Source of the DNA: Candidatus Gastranaerophilales bacterium | GTDB taxonomy: Bacteria; Cyanobacteriota; Vampirovibrionia; Gastranaerophilales; Gastranaerophilaceae | DNA: 64,000 nucleotides | Direction of reading: 5' to 3' | Assembly (NCBI GenBank): GCA_944325865.1 | Contig: CALVBS010000005.1 | Coordinates: 124,001-188,000, forward strand | In this document: positions 8,561-20,515 of the stretch, in pieces | Layout of the letters: each line of letters opens with the position of its first letter | How positions within the stretch are numbered: the stretch's first letter is position 1 | Position numbers and translations under genes: made by a program | The notes under the pieces: model-generated | Database searches by the model: none | Told to the model about the DNA's origin: nothing | Seen by the model: only the letters and a program-made list of their open reading frames with translations

Positions 8561-8698
8561 ATCCCCTCCCGATTAGTCTTTTACAGTACCCATCTTACAA
8601 AAATGTTTCAAATTTGTAATCAAACATTTAGATGAGATTATTTTTGAAGTACATTGATGTGTAAGCGGGATGATTGATTTATTTGAGGAGTGTTAGGC

Positions 8699-10486
8699 AT
8701 GGCAAGAATTAAACAGTTATCAAAGCATTTAATAAACCAGATTGCAGCGGGTGAGGTTATCGAACGACCAGCCTCCGTTGTGAAAGAACTTGTGGAAAAT
8801 TCCGTTGATGCCGGTGCAACAAAAATAAGTGTCGAAATTTCTAATGAATGCCGCGATATAAGAGTTGCCGACAACGGTTCCGGGATTCATCCGGATGATA
8901 TAATGCTTGCTTTTTCAAAACATGCAACCAGCAAAATCGCTACTGATGAAGATTTGTTTGCTATTCACACTCTAGGTTTCAGGGGAGAGGCTCTATCCAG
9001 CATAATTTCAATCGCAAAAGTTACCTGTACGACAAGAACTAAAGAATTTGAAACCGGAACCAAGGTCAAATGTGAAAATTCAGAAGTTAAACAGGTGGAA
9101 ACAGGTTGTGCTATCGGAACTATTATGGAAATCAGGGATTTATTTTATAATATTCCGGCACGTTTGAAGTTCCTTAAAAATTCAAATACAGAATTTTCTT
9201 ATATTCAGGAACTTGTTCAGTCTATTGCAATAGTAAACCCGAATATTGCATTTGAATTAAAAAAGAATGGGAAAACAGTTTTAAAAACTTCCGGTAATAA
9301 TGAATTAAAATATGCTTTGAAAGAAATCTTTTCGTCAAATGTTACAGATAATCTGAAAGAAGTTTTGAAAACGGATAATTTGTCGGGTATGAAAATTTCC
9401 GGTTATGTCAGCACTCCGGACTTTACCCGCTCCAGTAAGAAAGATTATCATATTTATATAAATTCAAGAACGGTTAAGTGTCCGGTTTTTCAAAAAGCTA
9501 TAGATACCGCATATAAAAGTCTCATTGCCGGCGGGAAATATCCGTTTATTGTGCTGAATCTGGAAATTCCGCCTGCAGATGTGGATGTAAATGTTCACCC
9601 TACAAAAAAAGAAGTTCGTTATAAAAATACAAACATGGTTTTTAATTTTATAATGACAGCTATTCAGGGCGGCCTGTCAAATTATGTTGAACGGCAAAAT
9701 AATTTTAACATGTCTTTGCCTTCGGCATCTCAAGAACCTATTAATATATCTGAAATAAACAATGCTCAAAATGTTGTAGAATTTATACAAAAAACTCCTG
9801 ATATTATTTATAACAAATCCGAAGATGAAGTTTATGTGAGTGATGCAATTTTCGAAAAAATTCAGGACGATCTAGAAAACTCAACAGAACAAAAACAGAT
9901 ATTCAGTCCGCCAAAAGAAAACGAACCTGAACCGGAAGAGAATATTGTAGGTCAGTATAAAAATACTTATATACTTGTTGAAAAAGAAGACGGACTTGAG
10001 ATTATTGATCAACATATTGCTGAAGAAAGATATATATATGAAAAATTAAAATCCGAAAAAAATATCGTTTCTCAGCTTCTGTTTGTTTCAGATGTTTTGA
10101 CAGTTACGCCCAGTGAAGCAGAATTAATAAAAGAAAATACGGATAAGTTTGAAAAATTTGGCTACGGTATTGAATTTACAGGTGATACAGAGTTAATTTT
10201 CAGAAAAGTTCCGCAGTTGATAGCAAAAGTAAATCCAAAAGAAATTCTTGCTGATATTCTTGAAAATATAGACGGTGATATAGACAGACTTGAAGAAAAA
10301 ATTCTTATTACAACATCTTGCAAAGCTTCTGTTAAAGCCGGACAAAAATTATCTGTCTGGCAAATGCAGGAAATTATAAAAAAATGGCGTACTACGAAAA
10401 TGCCATATACCTGTCCGCATGGCCGCCCGATTTGTAAGTTTTTCCCGCATAAAGAAATTGCAGCATTTTTCCAGAGAAGTAAATAA
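8699..10486 (+). CDS. mutL: DNA mismatch repair protein MutL with endonuclease motif
   Basis: The N-terminal GHKL ATPase shows NQIAAGEVIERPASVVKELV, NSVDAGA and FRGEALSSI, followed by VDVNVHPTKKEVR of the transducer domain. The C-terminal dimer domain holds DQHIAEERYIYE near residue 436, the DQHA(x)2E(x)4E endonuclease motif with Ala changed to Ile, plus SCKASVKAG and CPHGRPI of the regulatory zinc site. This is the nicking type of MutL, found where Dam-directed MutH is absent. The ATG at 8699 is chosen over an in-frame GTG at 8690 because GAGGAG sits eight bases before the ATG and overlaps the GTG. MutS is not in the window. Confidence 0.97.
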   Translation: MARIKQLSKHLINQIAAGEVIERPASVVKELVENSVDAGATKISVEISNECRDIRVADNGSGIHPDDIMLAFSKHATSKIATDEDLFAIHTLGFRGEALSSIISIAKVTCTTRTKEFETGTKVKCENSEVKQVETGCAIGTIMEIRDLFYNIPARLKFLKNSNTEFSYIQELVQSIAIVNPNIAFELKKNGKTVLKTSGNNELKYALKEIFSSNVTDNLKEVLKTDNLSGMKISGYVSTPDFTRSSKKDYHIYINSRTVKCPVFQKAIDTAYKSLIAGGKYPFIVLNLEIPPADVDVNVHPTKKEVRYKNTNMVFNFIMTAIQGGLSNYVERQNNFNMSLPSASQEPINISEINNAQNVVEFIQKTPDIIYNKSEDEVYVSDAIFEKIQDDLENSTEQKQIFSPPKENEPEPEENIVGQYKNTYILVEKEDGLEIIDQHIAEERYIYEKLKSEKNIVSQLLFVSDVLTVTPSEAELIKENTDKFEKFGYGIEFTGDTELIFRKVPQLIAKVNPKEILADILENIDGDIDRLEEKILITTSCKASVKAGQKLSVWQMQEIIKKWRTTKMPYTCPHGRPICKFFPHKEIAAFFQRSK

Positions 10487-10506
10487 TATAAAAAATTTAT
10501 AATAAT

Positions 10507-10537
10507 AAAAAACTCCCGTACTGTTACGGGAGTTTTT
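10507..10537. terminator. Bidirectional terminator between mutL and ahcY
   Basis: Stem AAAAACTCCCGTA / TACGGGAGTTTTT between convergent genes. Confidence 0.88.
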
Positions 10538-10555
10538 GTGTGAATTACAGTATAA

Positions 10556-11821
<1,266 letters not shown>

Positions 11822-11870
11822 TTAAATTCTCCTGTTTTGTACACTGAATAAGTGTAATTAGTACGATAAT

Positions 11871-11898
11871 ATTATAGAATTTAAAATAAAAATGGCAA
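11871..11898 (-). promoter_or_regulatory. Sigma-70-type promoter of ahcY
   Basis: On the minus strand TTGCCA, 16 bases, TATAAT, about 50 bases before the ahcY start. Confidence 0.7.
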
Positions 11899-11905
11899 TA
11901 ATTTG

Positions 11906-11940
11906 TTACATTTATGTAAACGGAGTTATATTTATGTAAA
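11906..11940. promoter_or_regulatory. Palindrome TTACATTTATGTAA plus a direct repeat, divergent ahcY/GH13 region
   Basis: TTACATTTATGTAA (11906-11919) is a symmetric site, and ATTTATGTAAA occurs twice exactly 20 bases apart (ending 11920 and 11940), two helical turns. It lies between the divergent ahcY and GH13 promoters and resembles the TACAT/ATGTA palindrome at 1359. Regulator unknown. Confidence 0.4.
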
Positions 11941-11964
11941 AATTTCTTAATATAAGATGTCGTT

Positions 11965-11999
11965 TTGGCAAAAATTGTTCTTCACAGGAGTTATAAAAT
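11965..11999 (+). promoter_or_regulatory. GCAA/T-tract promoter pattern (instance c)
   Basis: TTGGCAAAAATTGTTC is followed by TATAAAATC with 20 bases between GGCAA and TATAAA. The start of the message then reads ATCAGAAGTA, nearly the same as at 22263 (ATCGGAAGTA). Confidence 0.55.
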
Positions 12000-12017
12000 C
12001 AGAAGTAAGGAGTGCAT

Positions 12018-15000
12018 GTGAAAGTAAGTATTGACAACCAACAAAGCGTAAAATCACCGTCACAGGTAAATTTTAAAGGTTATGAAACCGAGAAATCAAA
12101 AATCGGGGATTTGTTATATACATTTAACTTCCCGTATGATACAAAAAAGTATAACGGTTATGTTGACATTTGCCTTGTAAAAAAAGATGAGAATGGCAAT
12201 TATCATATTGTCGAAGGCTTAACCAATAAAAACCTTGATGTAGGCGATATTAAAGACAATAGACAGAAAAAAATTGCCGCAATGTCTTTACCTCTAAATT
12301 CAGGAAAAACTGTTGTAAACTTGAGTAAAGATTACGGAATTCCGGTCAATACAGCTTTTGGCTATCACTTCAAACTTGTCCCGAAAAACGGAGGCGTACC
12401 GATTTATCAGGTAGATTCCGGAGATATAGTTGATTTTACTCCTTACGGACAGGCACATGATATATATAATATTATTGTTCCAAACGGAACCAAAGGCCTT
12501 GAAGTAGGCTCACAAATTCTGCTGATACCTGATACTTATAATGCAATGTATGCTTATGACAAAGACGGGAAAATAGTTCCGAATCTTAAGTATCTGGATG
12601 CTATTAAAGCAACTAAACACTTTTCAAACAAAATGGGCGGTTCTCTTGCCGGTGTTGAACATGAGCTTGAAGCCGGCAGATTTGATAATTATACAAAAAT
12701 CATTTCAACACCACTATTCACTGACGACAGTTTAACTCCTCATTCTTATTGGAATAAAAACTGTATGCAAATGGCTCATTCACTTGGAAATATTAAAAAT
12801 TACCAGTCTTTACAGAAAAAATTGTTTGCAAAAGGTATAAACTGGGTGTCTGACGGGGCATTTGTTAACGAAGGACTGGAAGGTGTTCACTTTAGACATG
12901 TTTTAAAATATGGGGAAAAATCACCTTACTTTAACTGGTTCAGAGCATCAAGTTTAAAAGATAAACCGCTGACACTCGGAGTTTTCCCTAAAAACACGGA
13001 TTTTATAGGATTCAAAGTTATTAATGCACCGGAAGTTGTTGTTACTGACCAAAACGGAATAGCAACAGGTGTTCGTTCGAATAAAAATTATGACAGTAAG
13101 AAACCTACTTATATACAGGTATTTGATAAACGTTTGGTAACTGAAAAAGAAGCTCAGGATAATACTCCGCTGATTAAAAGTTATTCAAAACTTGATACCG
13201 GTAATACTTTTGATATTGTTACCCATCAGGATACATTGCCGCCATATTCTTTTGAGGTTAATCCTGATACTTTGACAAAGAATATGAAAGATCTTATCAG
13301 TTATAATAAAGACCTTAAAGGTGATAAAAAACTTACTAAAGACTCTTATCAGGCAATAAGATTATTATCAAGATTTGAAAACTTCATTCTTGATGAGAAA
13401 ATTGAGAGCGGTTTTGATACCTGGGATGCAAATGTTGATATTGCAAAAATAAATTATGTTTATTCAAAAGAAAATATCAAAGAACTGCATAATATAATGG
13501 ATACTGATGACAGAGTGGATTATAACCGCCTGATAACAAAAAATAATTTTATGACTCAGGATTATGCACTTACATCTGCTAATTACTGGACAAAAGTTAC
13601 TAACGATTTCCTGAATTTGCATGTTGCACAGAACCTGAAAAATGTTGATACTAAAGATGCCGCTAAAATAATGGCACAAATCAAAGATAATATCGTTAAT
13701 AAACAGGTATTTCCACAGAAACTTAATGAATTAATTGACGAAGATGTAATTCAACAAGTTATTAACGGTAAATACGAATTAAAAAAGAAAACATCTGAAG
13801 ACTATAAAAATGTTTTAATATCCGGAATGATGGATTTACCGCTTGATTCAATAGAACTCGGTGACAATATTGTATCAGTTCTGGCATCTCCATATATGAC
13901 AAAACGTGCGACAACACAGGATGATCTTGGTAAATCTCGTTCTGAACTTCATTATAAGGAAGAAGATGCTAATCTTGATGACAAATTTAAGAAAACATAT
14001 CAGGCAACAAATGAATTATATGAAAAAGAAATGTATGATTTCGCAAGTGATATACTTGCAGCGTTGAATAAAAAACTGCCTGCTCAAAATCAGTTGAATG
14101 ACGGAGTAAACACTTCCGAATACGGTAAATATGTAATGCCTCTTTTAACCGCTGAAATTGCAAAATTTGCAGTTATTAAGGGCTTGTTCCCTAATGCTGA
14201 AGTTAAAGTGGACAATATAAACGGCGGTGTAATCTATGACTACGATAAATTGAAACAAACGTCACTTCAGGAACTCGGGATAAATGCAAATTCACCTGTT
14301 CAGGAAGCTGAATTACTGCTCAGACGATTAAAAGGTTCCAAATTTATTAAAAGCGGTATTCCTGCAATAAGCGACAAAGATAGAAATGTTCTGGTAGAAG
14401 CTCTTTACAAAATGCTTGAAGGAACAAATGCTATGAGTTTCAAACTTGCTGAAGTTATTGTTGACAGAAGCAAATCAGGTTTGGACTGGAGAATTGATGC
14501 GACAAAAGATATTGCAGATGTCGAATCTTTGAGAAATGAACAGACCGATTTTGAAGATACCTGGGGAAATATTATCAATTTCTGGTCAAAATTTGCAAAG
14601 TCGGTATATAAAGAAAATCCGAATTCATATCTTGTTGCGGAAGTAACGGATGAAATGACGATGTATGGTAAAGCCGGAAATAAATCGCCGAAATACTCAT
14701 ACCCTAAGGACGTTGTTATGAAATTTCTAAGGGAAACAGGTATTACATCTACGGCAAATTACAATTTTTTCTTTACCGATATCCCTGCATTATTCGGAAA
14801 AAATATTGAAAAAGGCGAAGACTGGGGTGTAAGTCATACAAAAATATATGATCTTCTTGGTACCGGACATAATGGCAGTGAGGAAAGAAAAGACTTTTTA
14901 CATTCAGGACCATTACCGTCATTAATTAGCTCTTATACATTCGGGGATAACCATGATAAGCCAAGACTTTTACACGGGCTTGCTATGGACATGGGTTTAT

Positions 15001-16421
15001 TCTATGCCGATTTGAATAAAACACTAAAAACAGATCAGTTTAATACTCCGGATTATAAACATAAAGAAACAGCCTATAAAGTAACACATGGTATTTTTTA
15101 TCCGGGAGATACAGTAGAGTCTTACAAGGTTGTAAATTATGATTATACAAGAATAAGTCCTAAAGCAATCGCAATGGGTGATGCAATGGGTAATGCATTC
15201 GGTAAGGCTCTTGAAACGCTTTCCGGCGGACCTGAAAAGAAATGGACACAATATATTTCCAATGAACAGCAAAATATGGCTTATAAAGCTCTTGCTGCAG
15301 CAGTTGCAGATTTATCAAAAGGGATTTACAACGGGAAAGTTTTTCAGGCTGAAGCTTTCGGGGTTCGACCGTTTGATATTGCAATAGAAATGGTTGTTAA
15401 TCAGGCTGTAAAACAGCATGGATTAAAATTTTCGGATGATGAAACCCAAAATGCCGAATTAATAAAACGTCTTAAAAACACAATGTTCTGGGCTGCACTT
15501 GATCCTGCTTTGACAAAACTTGAAGGTATTATGAAAACTTATGTAGCATTACCTGGAGCACCTACTCTGTTTGCAGGTGATGATATGGGTTCTACTGGTT
15601 ATGAACAGTTGACAAAAAATATGTATCTTCAAAACCGCTCGACTCTCCATTATGAATGGCTTGATGAGAATTCGCCTGAATATTTGGAATTTATAAAAGA
15701 ACATAAAAAAATAATTGACGATATTATGGCTACCCGTAAACGTCCGGAACTTCATCCGTTGAATGACGGTGCTCCGTATCTTTTAAATCCTATTAACGTT
15801 AACGGCTCAAATCAGAAAGTTAATGCCATATTACGTCAAAGTACGGACGGCTCTATGACTATATCATTATTCAATATGTCCGGAGCAAATCACGATTTCA
15901 GATACAAAAATGAACCTGATAAATACCCTGTTCATATAGATGCAATCGAATTGAACAAAATAAATCCTGATGACAAATACGGTGCAGGTTTAAGATGCGG
16001 CTTGCCTCTCGGAATGGAGTTTATTGACGCAAATAACCCTAACGACAGATTTGAGGTAGTCAACGGAAATGACTCCGAGCACTACAAAATTGTAAAAAAA
16101 GGCGGCGGAACAATTTATCTGGATGATAATACCAAAATTCTTTATTATGTTTCACCTGAATCTAATGAGAAAATCCAGCGTATAAATAAATTACGTGAAG
16201 CTATTGCCGCACAAAATGAAGGCAAGCAGAAAGTGCTTGACGTAACATATAATCAGCTGCTTGATTTACGGAAAAAGGCAGAGACAAAACAACCTTCATT
16301 CAAAGGAAACGACAGACGCAGAGAATTATATAACCCTCAATATAATTTCAGAACACATAATGCCTATGTTCAAAAAAGGGATGATGAAAAAGGTTCTAAA
16401 CTCTCTCTTGTTTCAAGATAA
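12018..16421 (+). CDS. Giant GH13-type alpha-glucan enzyme with N-terminal FKG tag
   Basis: All four GH13 regions are present in order in a 1467-residue protein: region I INWVSDGAFVNEGLEGVHF (about residue 275-293), region II SGLDWRIDATKD with the nucleophile Asp (about 826), region III YLVAEVTDE with the acid/base Glu (about 874), and region IV YTFGDNHDKPR (about 975), then a typical PGAPTLFAGDDMG near 1180. The gaps between regions I-II (~540 residues) and IV-end are far larger than in ordinary amylases. There is no signal peptide. GTG 12018 is chosen because AAGGAG sits five bases before it and overlaps the GTG at 12012. SFKG recurs near the C-terminus. Likely substrate is glycogen or malto-oligosaccharide; exact activity unknown. 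Confidence 0.82.
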   Translation: MKVSIDNQQSVKSPSQVNFKGYETEKSKIGDLLYTFNFPYDTKKYNGYVDICLVKKDENGNYHIVEGLTNKNLDVGDIKDNRQKKIAAMSLPLNSGKTVVNLSKDYGIPVNTAFGYHFKLVPKNGGVPIYQVDSGDIVDFTPYGQAHDIYNIIVPNGTKGLEVGSQILLIPDTYNAMYAYDKDGKIVPNLKYLDAIKATKHFSNKMGGSLAGVEHELEAGRFDNYTKIISTPLFTDDSLTPHSYWNKNCMQMAHSLGNIKNYQSLQKKLFAKGINWVSDGAFVNEGLEGVHFRHVLKYGEKSPYFNWFRASSLKDKPLTLGVFPKNTDFIGFKVINAPEVVVTDQNGIATGVRSNKNYDSKKPTYIQVFDKRLVTEKEAQDNTPLIKSYSKLDTGNTFDIVTHQDTLPPYSFEVNPDTLTKNMKDLISYNKDLKGDKKLTKDSYQAIRLLSRFENFILDEKIESGFDTWDANVDIAKINYVYSKENIKELHNIMDTDDRVDYNRLITKNNFMTQDYALTSANYWTKVTNDFLNLHVAQNLKNVDTKDAAKIMAQIKDNIVNKQVFPQKLNELIDEDVIQQVINGKYELKKKTSEDYKNVLISGMMDLPLDSIELGDNIVSVLASPYMTKRATTQDDLGKSRSELHYKEEDANLDDKFKKTYQATNELYEKEMYDFASDILAALNKKLPAQNQLNDGVNTSEYGKYVMPLLTAEIAKFAVIKGLFPNAEVKVDNINGGVIYDYDKLKQTSLQELGINANSPVQEAELLLRRLKGSKFIKSGIPAISDKDRNVLVEALYKMLEGTNAMSFKLAEVIVDRSKSGLDWRIDATKDIADVESLRNEQTDFEDTWGNIINFWSKFAKSVYKENPNSYLVAEVTDEMTMYGKAGNKSPKYSYPKDVVMKFLRETGITSTANYNFFFTDIPALFGKNIEKGEDWGVSHTKIYDLLGTGHNGSEERKDFLHSGPLPSLISSYTFGDNHDKPRLLHGLAMDMGLFYADLNKTLKTDQFNTPDYKHKETAYKVTHGIFYPGDTVESYKVVNYDYTRISPKAIAMGDAMGNAFGKALETLSGGPEKKWTQYISNEQQNMAYKALAAAVADLSKGIYNGKVFQAEAFGVRPFDIAIEMVVNQAVKQHGLKFSDDETQNAELIKRLKNTMFWAALDPALTKLEGIMKTYVALPGAPTLFAGDDMGSTGYEQLTKNMYLQNRSTLHYEWLDENSPEYLEFIKEHKKIIDDIMATRKRPELHPLNDGAPYLLNPINVNGSNQKVNAILRQSTDGSMTISLFNMSGANHDFRYKNEPDKYPVHIDAIELNKINPDDKYGAGLRCGLPLGMEFIDANNPNDRFEVVNGNDSEHYKIVKKGGGTIYLDDNTKILYYVSPESNEKIQRINKLREAIAAQNEGKQKVLDVTYNQLLDLRKKAETKQPSFKGNDRRRELYNPQYNFRTHNAYVQKRDDEKGSKLSLVSR

Positions 16422-16445
16422 ATCTAAATCAAAATAAATTTATAT

Positions 16446-16479
16446 AAAAAAAGACGGTTTTATAAAACCGTCTTTTTTT
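16446..16479. terminator. Bidirectional terminator between GH13 gene and secA
   Basis: Stem AAAAAAGACGGTTTTA / TAAAACCGTCTTTTTT between convergent genes. Confidence 0.88.
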
Positions 16480-16538
16480 ATACTCAGAAATAAACAATGT
16501 GATTTCTTATTTTTAAACCGCATTATTCAAATTTGGTC

Positions 16539-19175
16539 TTAGACTAAACCTTCATCAGGACCATTCATTATCTGAATACCGAATTTAGTTCTGAACAGGT
16601 GTTTTACGGTATCTTCCTGAATTTCAAACATCATTTTATTGAATAAGTCATAAGCTTCACGTTTGTATTCAATAAGCGGATCTTTCTGGCCGTAGGCTCT
16701 CAACCCGATTCCTTCACGCAACATATCAATATTATGAAGATGATCTATCCATTTGTTATCAATCACTCTTAAAAGAATATCTTTTTCAAGATTTCTTATT
16801 ACGTTATTACCCGAAAATGCTTCCTGAGGAACAAATTGCGGATCATATTTTGAAACAACATCGTTGTAAAAATTGATAACTTCTTCTTCATGAGTTCTAT
16901 ATGCCTGAATTGCGAAGTCTTTAAGTTTATTATAAATTGCATCATATCTTAATCCCTGAATATCATTCACCGTAAAATGATTGAGCTGCGGTATAATTGA
17001 GTGCAGTTCCTTTATCATACGTTGAAGGTCTTCAAATACATATTCTTCAGGATTTTGATCTGAGGCTATATAGCTTCCGACAAGTCTGTCAATTTCTTTT
17101 TCTATCATGTAGTAAATATCCTCGCTCAAATCCTGACCGAAAAGAACTTTTCTACGCTGGGCATAGAATTTTTCACGCTGAATATTCATAACATCATCGT
17201 ATTCAAGTACACTTTTTCTTATATCAAAGTGATAAGTTTCGACTTTTTTCTGAGCTGATTGAATTTGCCTTGTAATAAGCGGGTGTTCTATAGCCATTGT
17301 CTCCTCAACATTTAAGGCATTCATCAATGAAGTAATCTTGTCTCCGCCGAAAATTCTCATAAGATTATCTTCCAGAGAAAGGAAAAATCTTGTAGAACCA
17401 GGGTCTCCCTGTCGTGCTGCACGACCTCTCAACTGATTGTCTATACGTCTTGATTCATGGCGTTCTGTACCTATTACATGAAGCCCGCCGGCTTCTACAA
17501 CCTTTGCATGCTCAGCTTCTGTAATCTTTTTAGCTGCAGCCATTGCCTCATTCTTCTTTTCTTCATAATCCGGAGAATCCGGAGTAATTCCATGTTTTTC
17601 CAAATCTTCTTTAGCAAGGAATTCAGCGTTACCGCCTAAAAGGATATCGGTACCGCGGCCTGCCATATTGGTTGCAATGGTAACAGCCCCTACACGACCG
17701 GCCTGTGCAATAATATATGCCTCTTTTTCGTGGTGTTTAGCGTTAAGAACGTTATGCTTAATACCACGTTGAGTTAAAAGATGCGATACATATTCCGATT
17801 TTTCAATACTGATTGTCCCGACAAGAACCGGTCTGCCAATGTTGTGCTGTGCGATAATATCTTCCACAACAGCATTGAATTTTGCACGTTCATTTTTGTA
17901 TATTACATCAGGATAATTAATTCTTATATCGGGTTTATTTGTTGGAATTGTCGTAACTTCAAGATTATAAATTTTTCCAAACTCTGCTTCTTCCGTCATT
18001 GCTGTACCGGTCATACCGGATAATTTTGGATAAAGCCTAAACAGGTTCTGGAAAGTAATGCTTGCCAGAGTCTGCGTTTCATCCTGAATTTCAACTCCTT
18101 CTTTTGCTTCAATAGCCTGATGAAGACCATCTGACCAGCGTCGGCCTTCCATAATTCTTCCCGTAAACTCATCAACAATCATAACCTCATTGTTTCTTAC
18201 AACATAATCAGTATCTTTGATGAATAATTCTTTTGCCTTTAAGGCCTGCAAAAGGTGATGGGCATATTGTGTATTAATATCAAACAAATCTTTAATTTGC
18301 AAAAGCTCTTGAGCTTTATCAATACCGTCTTCTGTCAGAATTACGTTTTTATTTTTCTCATCAACTTCGTAATCTTTATCTTTAGTTAATTTAGGGGCAA
18401 TCGTTGCCATAACCCTGTAAAGTTCGGCTGATTTTTCCAGTCTTCCGCTGATGATTAAAGGAGTTCTTGCCTCATCAATCAAAATACTGTCAACTTCATC
18501 AATAATTGCATAATTATAAGGTCTTTGAACAAGGGCATCCGGACTTTGTGCCATATTATCGCGAAGATAATCAAACCCGAACTCATTGTTTGTACCGTAT
18601 GTAATATCACAGTCATATGCGTGTTTTTTGGCGGCATAATCATCCATTGTACGCCCGCCCGAAAGAATCACTCCGACTGAAAGCCCGAGAAATTTATAAA
18701 TCTTGCCCATCCACTCACTGTCACGTTTTGCAAGATAATCGTTCACCGTAATTACGTGGACACCTTTACCTGTCAAGGCATTAAGATATGCCGGAAGAGT
18801 AGCTACAAGAGTTTTACCTTCACCGGTTCTCATTTCTGCAATATGACCGTTATGCAGGAAATAACCTCCTATTAACTGGACATCAAAGTGTCTCATATTC
18901 AAAACCCTTTTACCTGCTTCTCTGACTGTAGCAAAAGCTTCAGGAAGAATTTTATCCAGAGCCTCTTTTTCCAGTTTTCTGTCCGTTTTAAAATCTTTAG
19001 AAGTCGGACGTTTTGCAAGAATCGCCTTAAATTCGTCCGTTTTTGCTCTCAATTCCTCATCACTGAGCATTGAAAACTGAGGTTCCAGAGCATTTATATG
19101 TTCAACAATCCCCATCATATGTTTAATCTTTTTTTCGTTAGGATCGCCGAATATTTTTAATAAAAAATCTAGCAT
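16539..19175 (-). CDS. secA: Preprotein translocase ATPase SecA
   Basis: The motor of Sec export at the inner membrane. Walker A is [19 protein letters not shown], the DEAD-like box is [19 protein letters not shown], and motifs [41 protein letters not shown] and [17 protein letters not shown] follow in order. The 878-residue length lacks the C-terminal SEC-C zinc tail that many SecA proteins have; the protein ends [17 protein letters not shown] ribosome binding site precedes the ATG. It is divergent from ychF and convergent with the GH13 gene. Confidence 0.97.
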   Translation of the reverse strand: MLDFLLKIFGDPNEKKIKHMMGIVEHINALEPQFSMLSDEELRAKTDEFKAILAKRPTSKDFKTDRKLEKEALDKILPEAFATVREAGKRVLNMRHFDVQLIGGYFLHNGHIAEMRTGEGKTLVATLPAYLNALTGKGVHVITVNDYLAKRDSEWMGKIYKFLGLSVGVILSGGRTMDDYAAKKHAYDCDITYGTNNEFGFDYLRDNMAQSPDALVQRPYNYAIIDEVDSILIDEARTPLIISGRLEKSAELYRVMATIAPKLTKDKDYEVDEKNKNVILTEDGIDKAQELLQIKDLFDINTQYAHHLLQALKAKELFIKDTDYVVRNNEVMIVDEFTGRIMEGRRWSDGLHQAIEAKEGVEIQDETQTLASITFQNLFRLYPKLSGMTGTAMTEEAEFGKIYNLEVTTIPTNKPDIRINYPDVIYKNERAKFNAVVEDIIAQHNIGRPVLVGTISIEKSEYVSHLLTQRGIKHNVLNAKHHEKEAYIIAQAGRVGAVTIATNMAGRGTDILLGGNAEFLAKEDLEKHGITPDSPDYEEKKNEAMAAAKKITEAEHAKVVEAGGLHVIGTERHESRRIDNQLRGRAARQGDPGSTRFFLSLEDNLMRIFGGDKITSLMNALNVEETMAIEHPLITRQIQSAQKKVETYHFDIRKSVLEYDDVMNIQREKFYAQRRKVLFGQDLSEDIYYMIEKEIDRLVGSYIASDQNPEEYVFEDLQRMIKELHSIIPQLNHFTVNDIQGLRYDAIYNKLKDFAIQAYRTHEEEVINFYNDVVSKYDPQFVPQEAFSGNNVIRNLEKDILLRVIDNKWIDHLHNIDMLREGIGLRAYGQKDPLIEYKREAYDLFNKMMFEIQEDTVKHLFRTKFGIQIMNGPDEGLV

Positions 19176-19330
19176 TATTAAATTATCCTCTCCAAATTTA
19201 GTCTGTAATTATGTTTAAATGGTAGCATGGACATGAAAAAAATGATAGTCCGTGATTATTAAGTTATTCACTTTTTCACGTTTTTCTGTTAAAATAAGTA
19301 TAAGATGTAGCTTAATAAGGAAAAAGATTA

Positions 19331-20425
19331 ATGTTAAGAACCGGAATTGTAGGGCTTCCGAATGTCGGAAAATCAACTTTATTCAATGCACTTACAAGTG
19401 CAAAAAATGCACAGAGTGCCAACTATCCGTTTTGTACAATAGAACCTAATGTCGGAGTCGTAAATGTTCCGGACGAAAGACTGGAAGTTCTTGCTAAACT
19501 GTGTAATTCAAAAGAAATTATTCCTACCGCGATTGAGTTTGTAGATATTGCGGGACTGGTAAAAGGTGCCAGTAAGGGCGAAGGACTTGGAAACCAGTTT
19601 CTTCACAATATCCGTGAAGTTGACGCAATAATTCAGGTTGTAAGATGTTTTGACGATCCTAATACTATTCACGTTTCAGGTAAGGTAGATCCGCTTGAGG
19701 ATATTGAAACCATTAACACAGAGCTTGCACTTGCGGATATTACCTCTGTTGAAAAGAGAATGGCCAGAATTGCCAAAACCGTTAAATCGGGAGACAAAGA
19801 TGCCGTTCTTGAACAAAAAGTTCTTGATAAATTGATGGAATTACTTTTTAAAGGAACATTTATCAATGCAAAAGAAATTTTTAATGAAGATGAAATGCCG
19901 TTTGTAAAACAGTTGAATTTAATGTCAACAAAGCCGGTAATTTATGCGGCAAATGTTTCTGAATTTGATTTGAAAAACGGAAACGACTATACAAAACTTG
20001 TTGATGAGTACGCAAAGGCTCACTGTGCCGAAATGGTTATAATTTCCGCTAAAATTGAACAGGAACTTTCCGAACTCGGACCTGAATCTTTAGAATATTT
20101 AAAAGAACTCGGTATTGATGACAGTGGAATTAACAGAATGATTAAGCACGTATATCACCTTTTAGATTTACGTACATTCCTGACGGCCGGAGAAAAAGAA
20201 GTTCGTGCCTGGACTATACCGGCAGGAGCAAAAGCTCCACAGGCTGCCGGCGTAATCCACTCTGATTTCGAAAAAGGATTTATCAGAGCGGAAATTACTC
20301 CATACGAAGATTTTGTAAAACTCGGCTCTTACACAGCCTGCAAAGAAAAAGGTGTTACCCGTCTTGAAGGTAAAGATTATGAAGTTCAGGACGGAGATAT
20401 TGTTCATTTTAGATTTGCTGTATAG
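19331..20425 (+). CDS. ychF: Redox-regulated ATPase YchF (Ola1 family)
   Basis: An Obg-family P-loop protein that binds ribosomes and prefers ATP. G1 is GLPNVGKSTLFNAL, G3 DIAGLVKGASKGEGLGNQFL, and the base-specifying loop is NVSEFD, where the NxxE rather than NKxD explains ATP preference. The C-terminal TGS domain (DLRTFLTAGEKEVRAWTIP ... LEGKDYEVQDGDIVHFRF) is complete. 364 residues is the family norm. Start supported by AAGGA upstream; terminator follows. Confidence 0.97.
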   Translation: MLRTGIVGLPNVGKSTLFNALTSAKNAQSANYPFCTIEPNVGVVNVPDERLEVLAKLCNSKEIIPTAIEFVDIAGLVKGASKGEGLGNQFLHNIREVDAIIQVVRCFDDPNTIHVSGKVDPLEDIETINTELALADITSVEKRMARIAKTVKSGDKDAVLEQKVLDKLMELLFKGTFINAKEIFNEDEMPFVKQLNLMSTKPVIYAANVSEFDLKNGNDYTKLVDEYAKAHCAEMVIISAKIEQELSELGPESLEYLKELGIDDSGINRMIKHVYHLLDLRTFLTAGEKEVRAWTIPAGAKAPQAAGVIHSDFEKGFIRAEITPYEDFVKLGSYTACKEKGVTRLEGKDYEVQDGDIVHFRFAV

Positions 20426-20446
20426 AGATTATAAACTTATATTAAT

Positions 20447-20481
20447 AAATAGAGCCTCCCTGCAAAAGGGAGGCTCTATTT
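20447..20481. terminator. Strong terminator after ychF
   Basis: A perfect 14-base stem (AAATAGAGCCTCCC / GGGAGGCTCTATTT) with 7-base loop between convergent genes. Confidence 0.9.
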
Positions 20482-20515
20482 ATATATGTTAAACTAAAAT
20501 GCGAAATTCAATTAT

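Noticed and set aside
11822-11900. SAH or SAM riboswitch before ahcY
   Set aside because: The leader is short and AT-rich with no stable multi-helix structure or conserved core that I could find.
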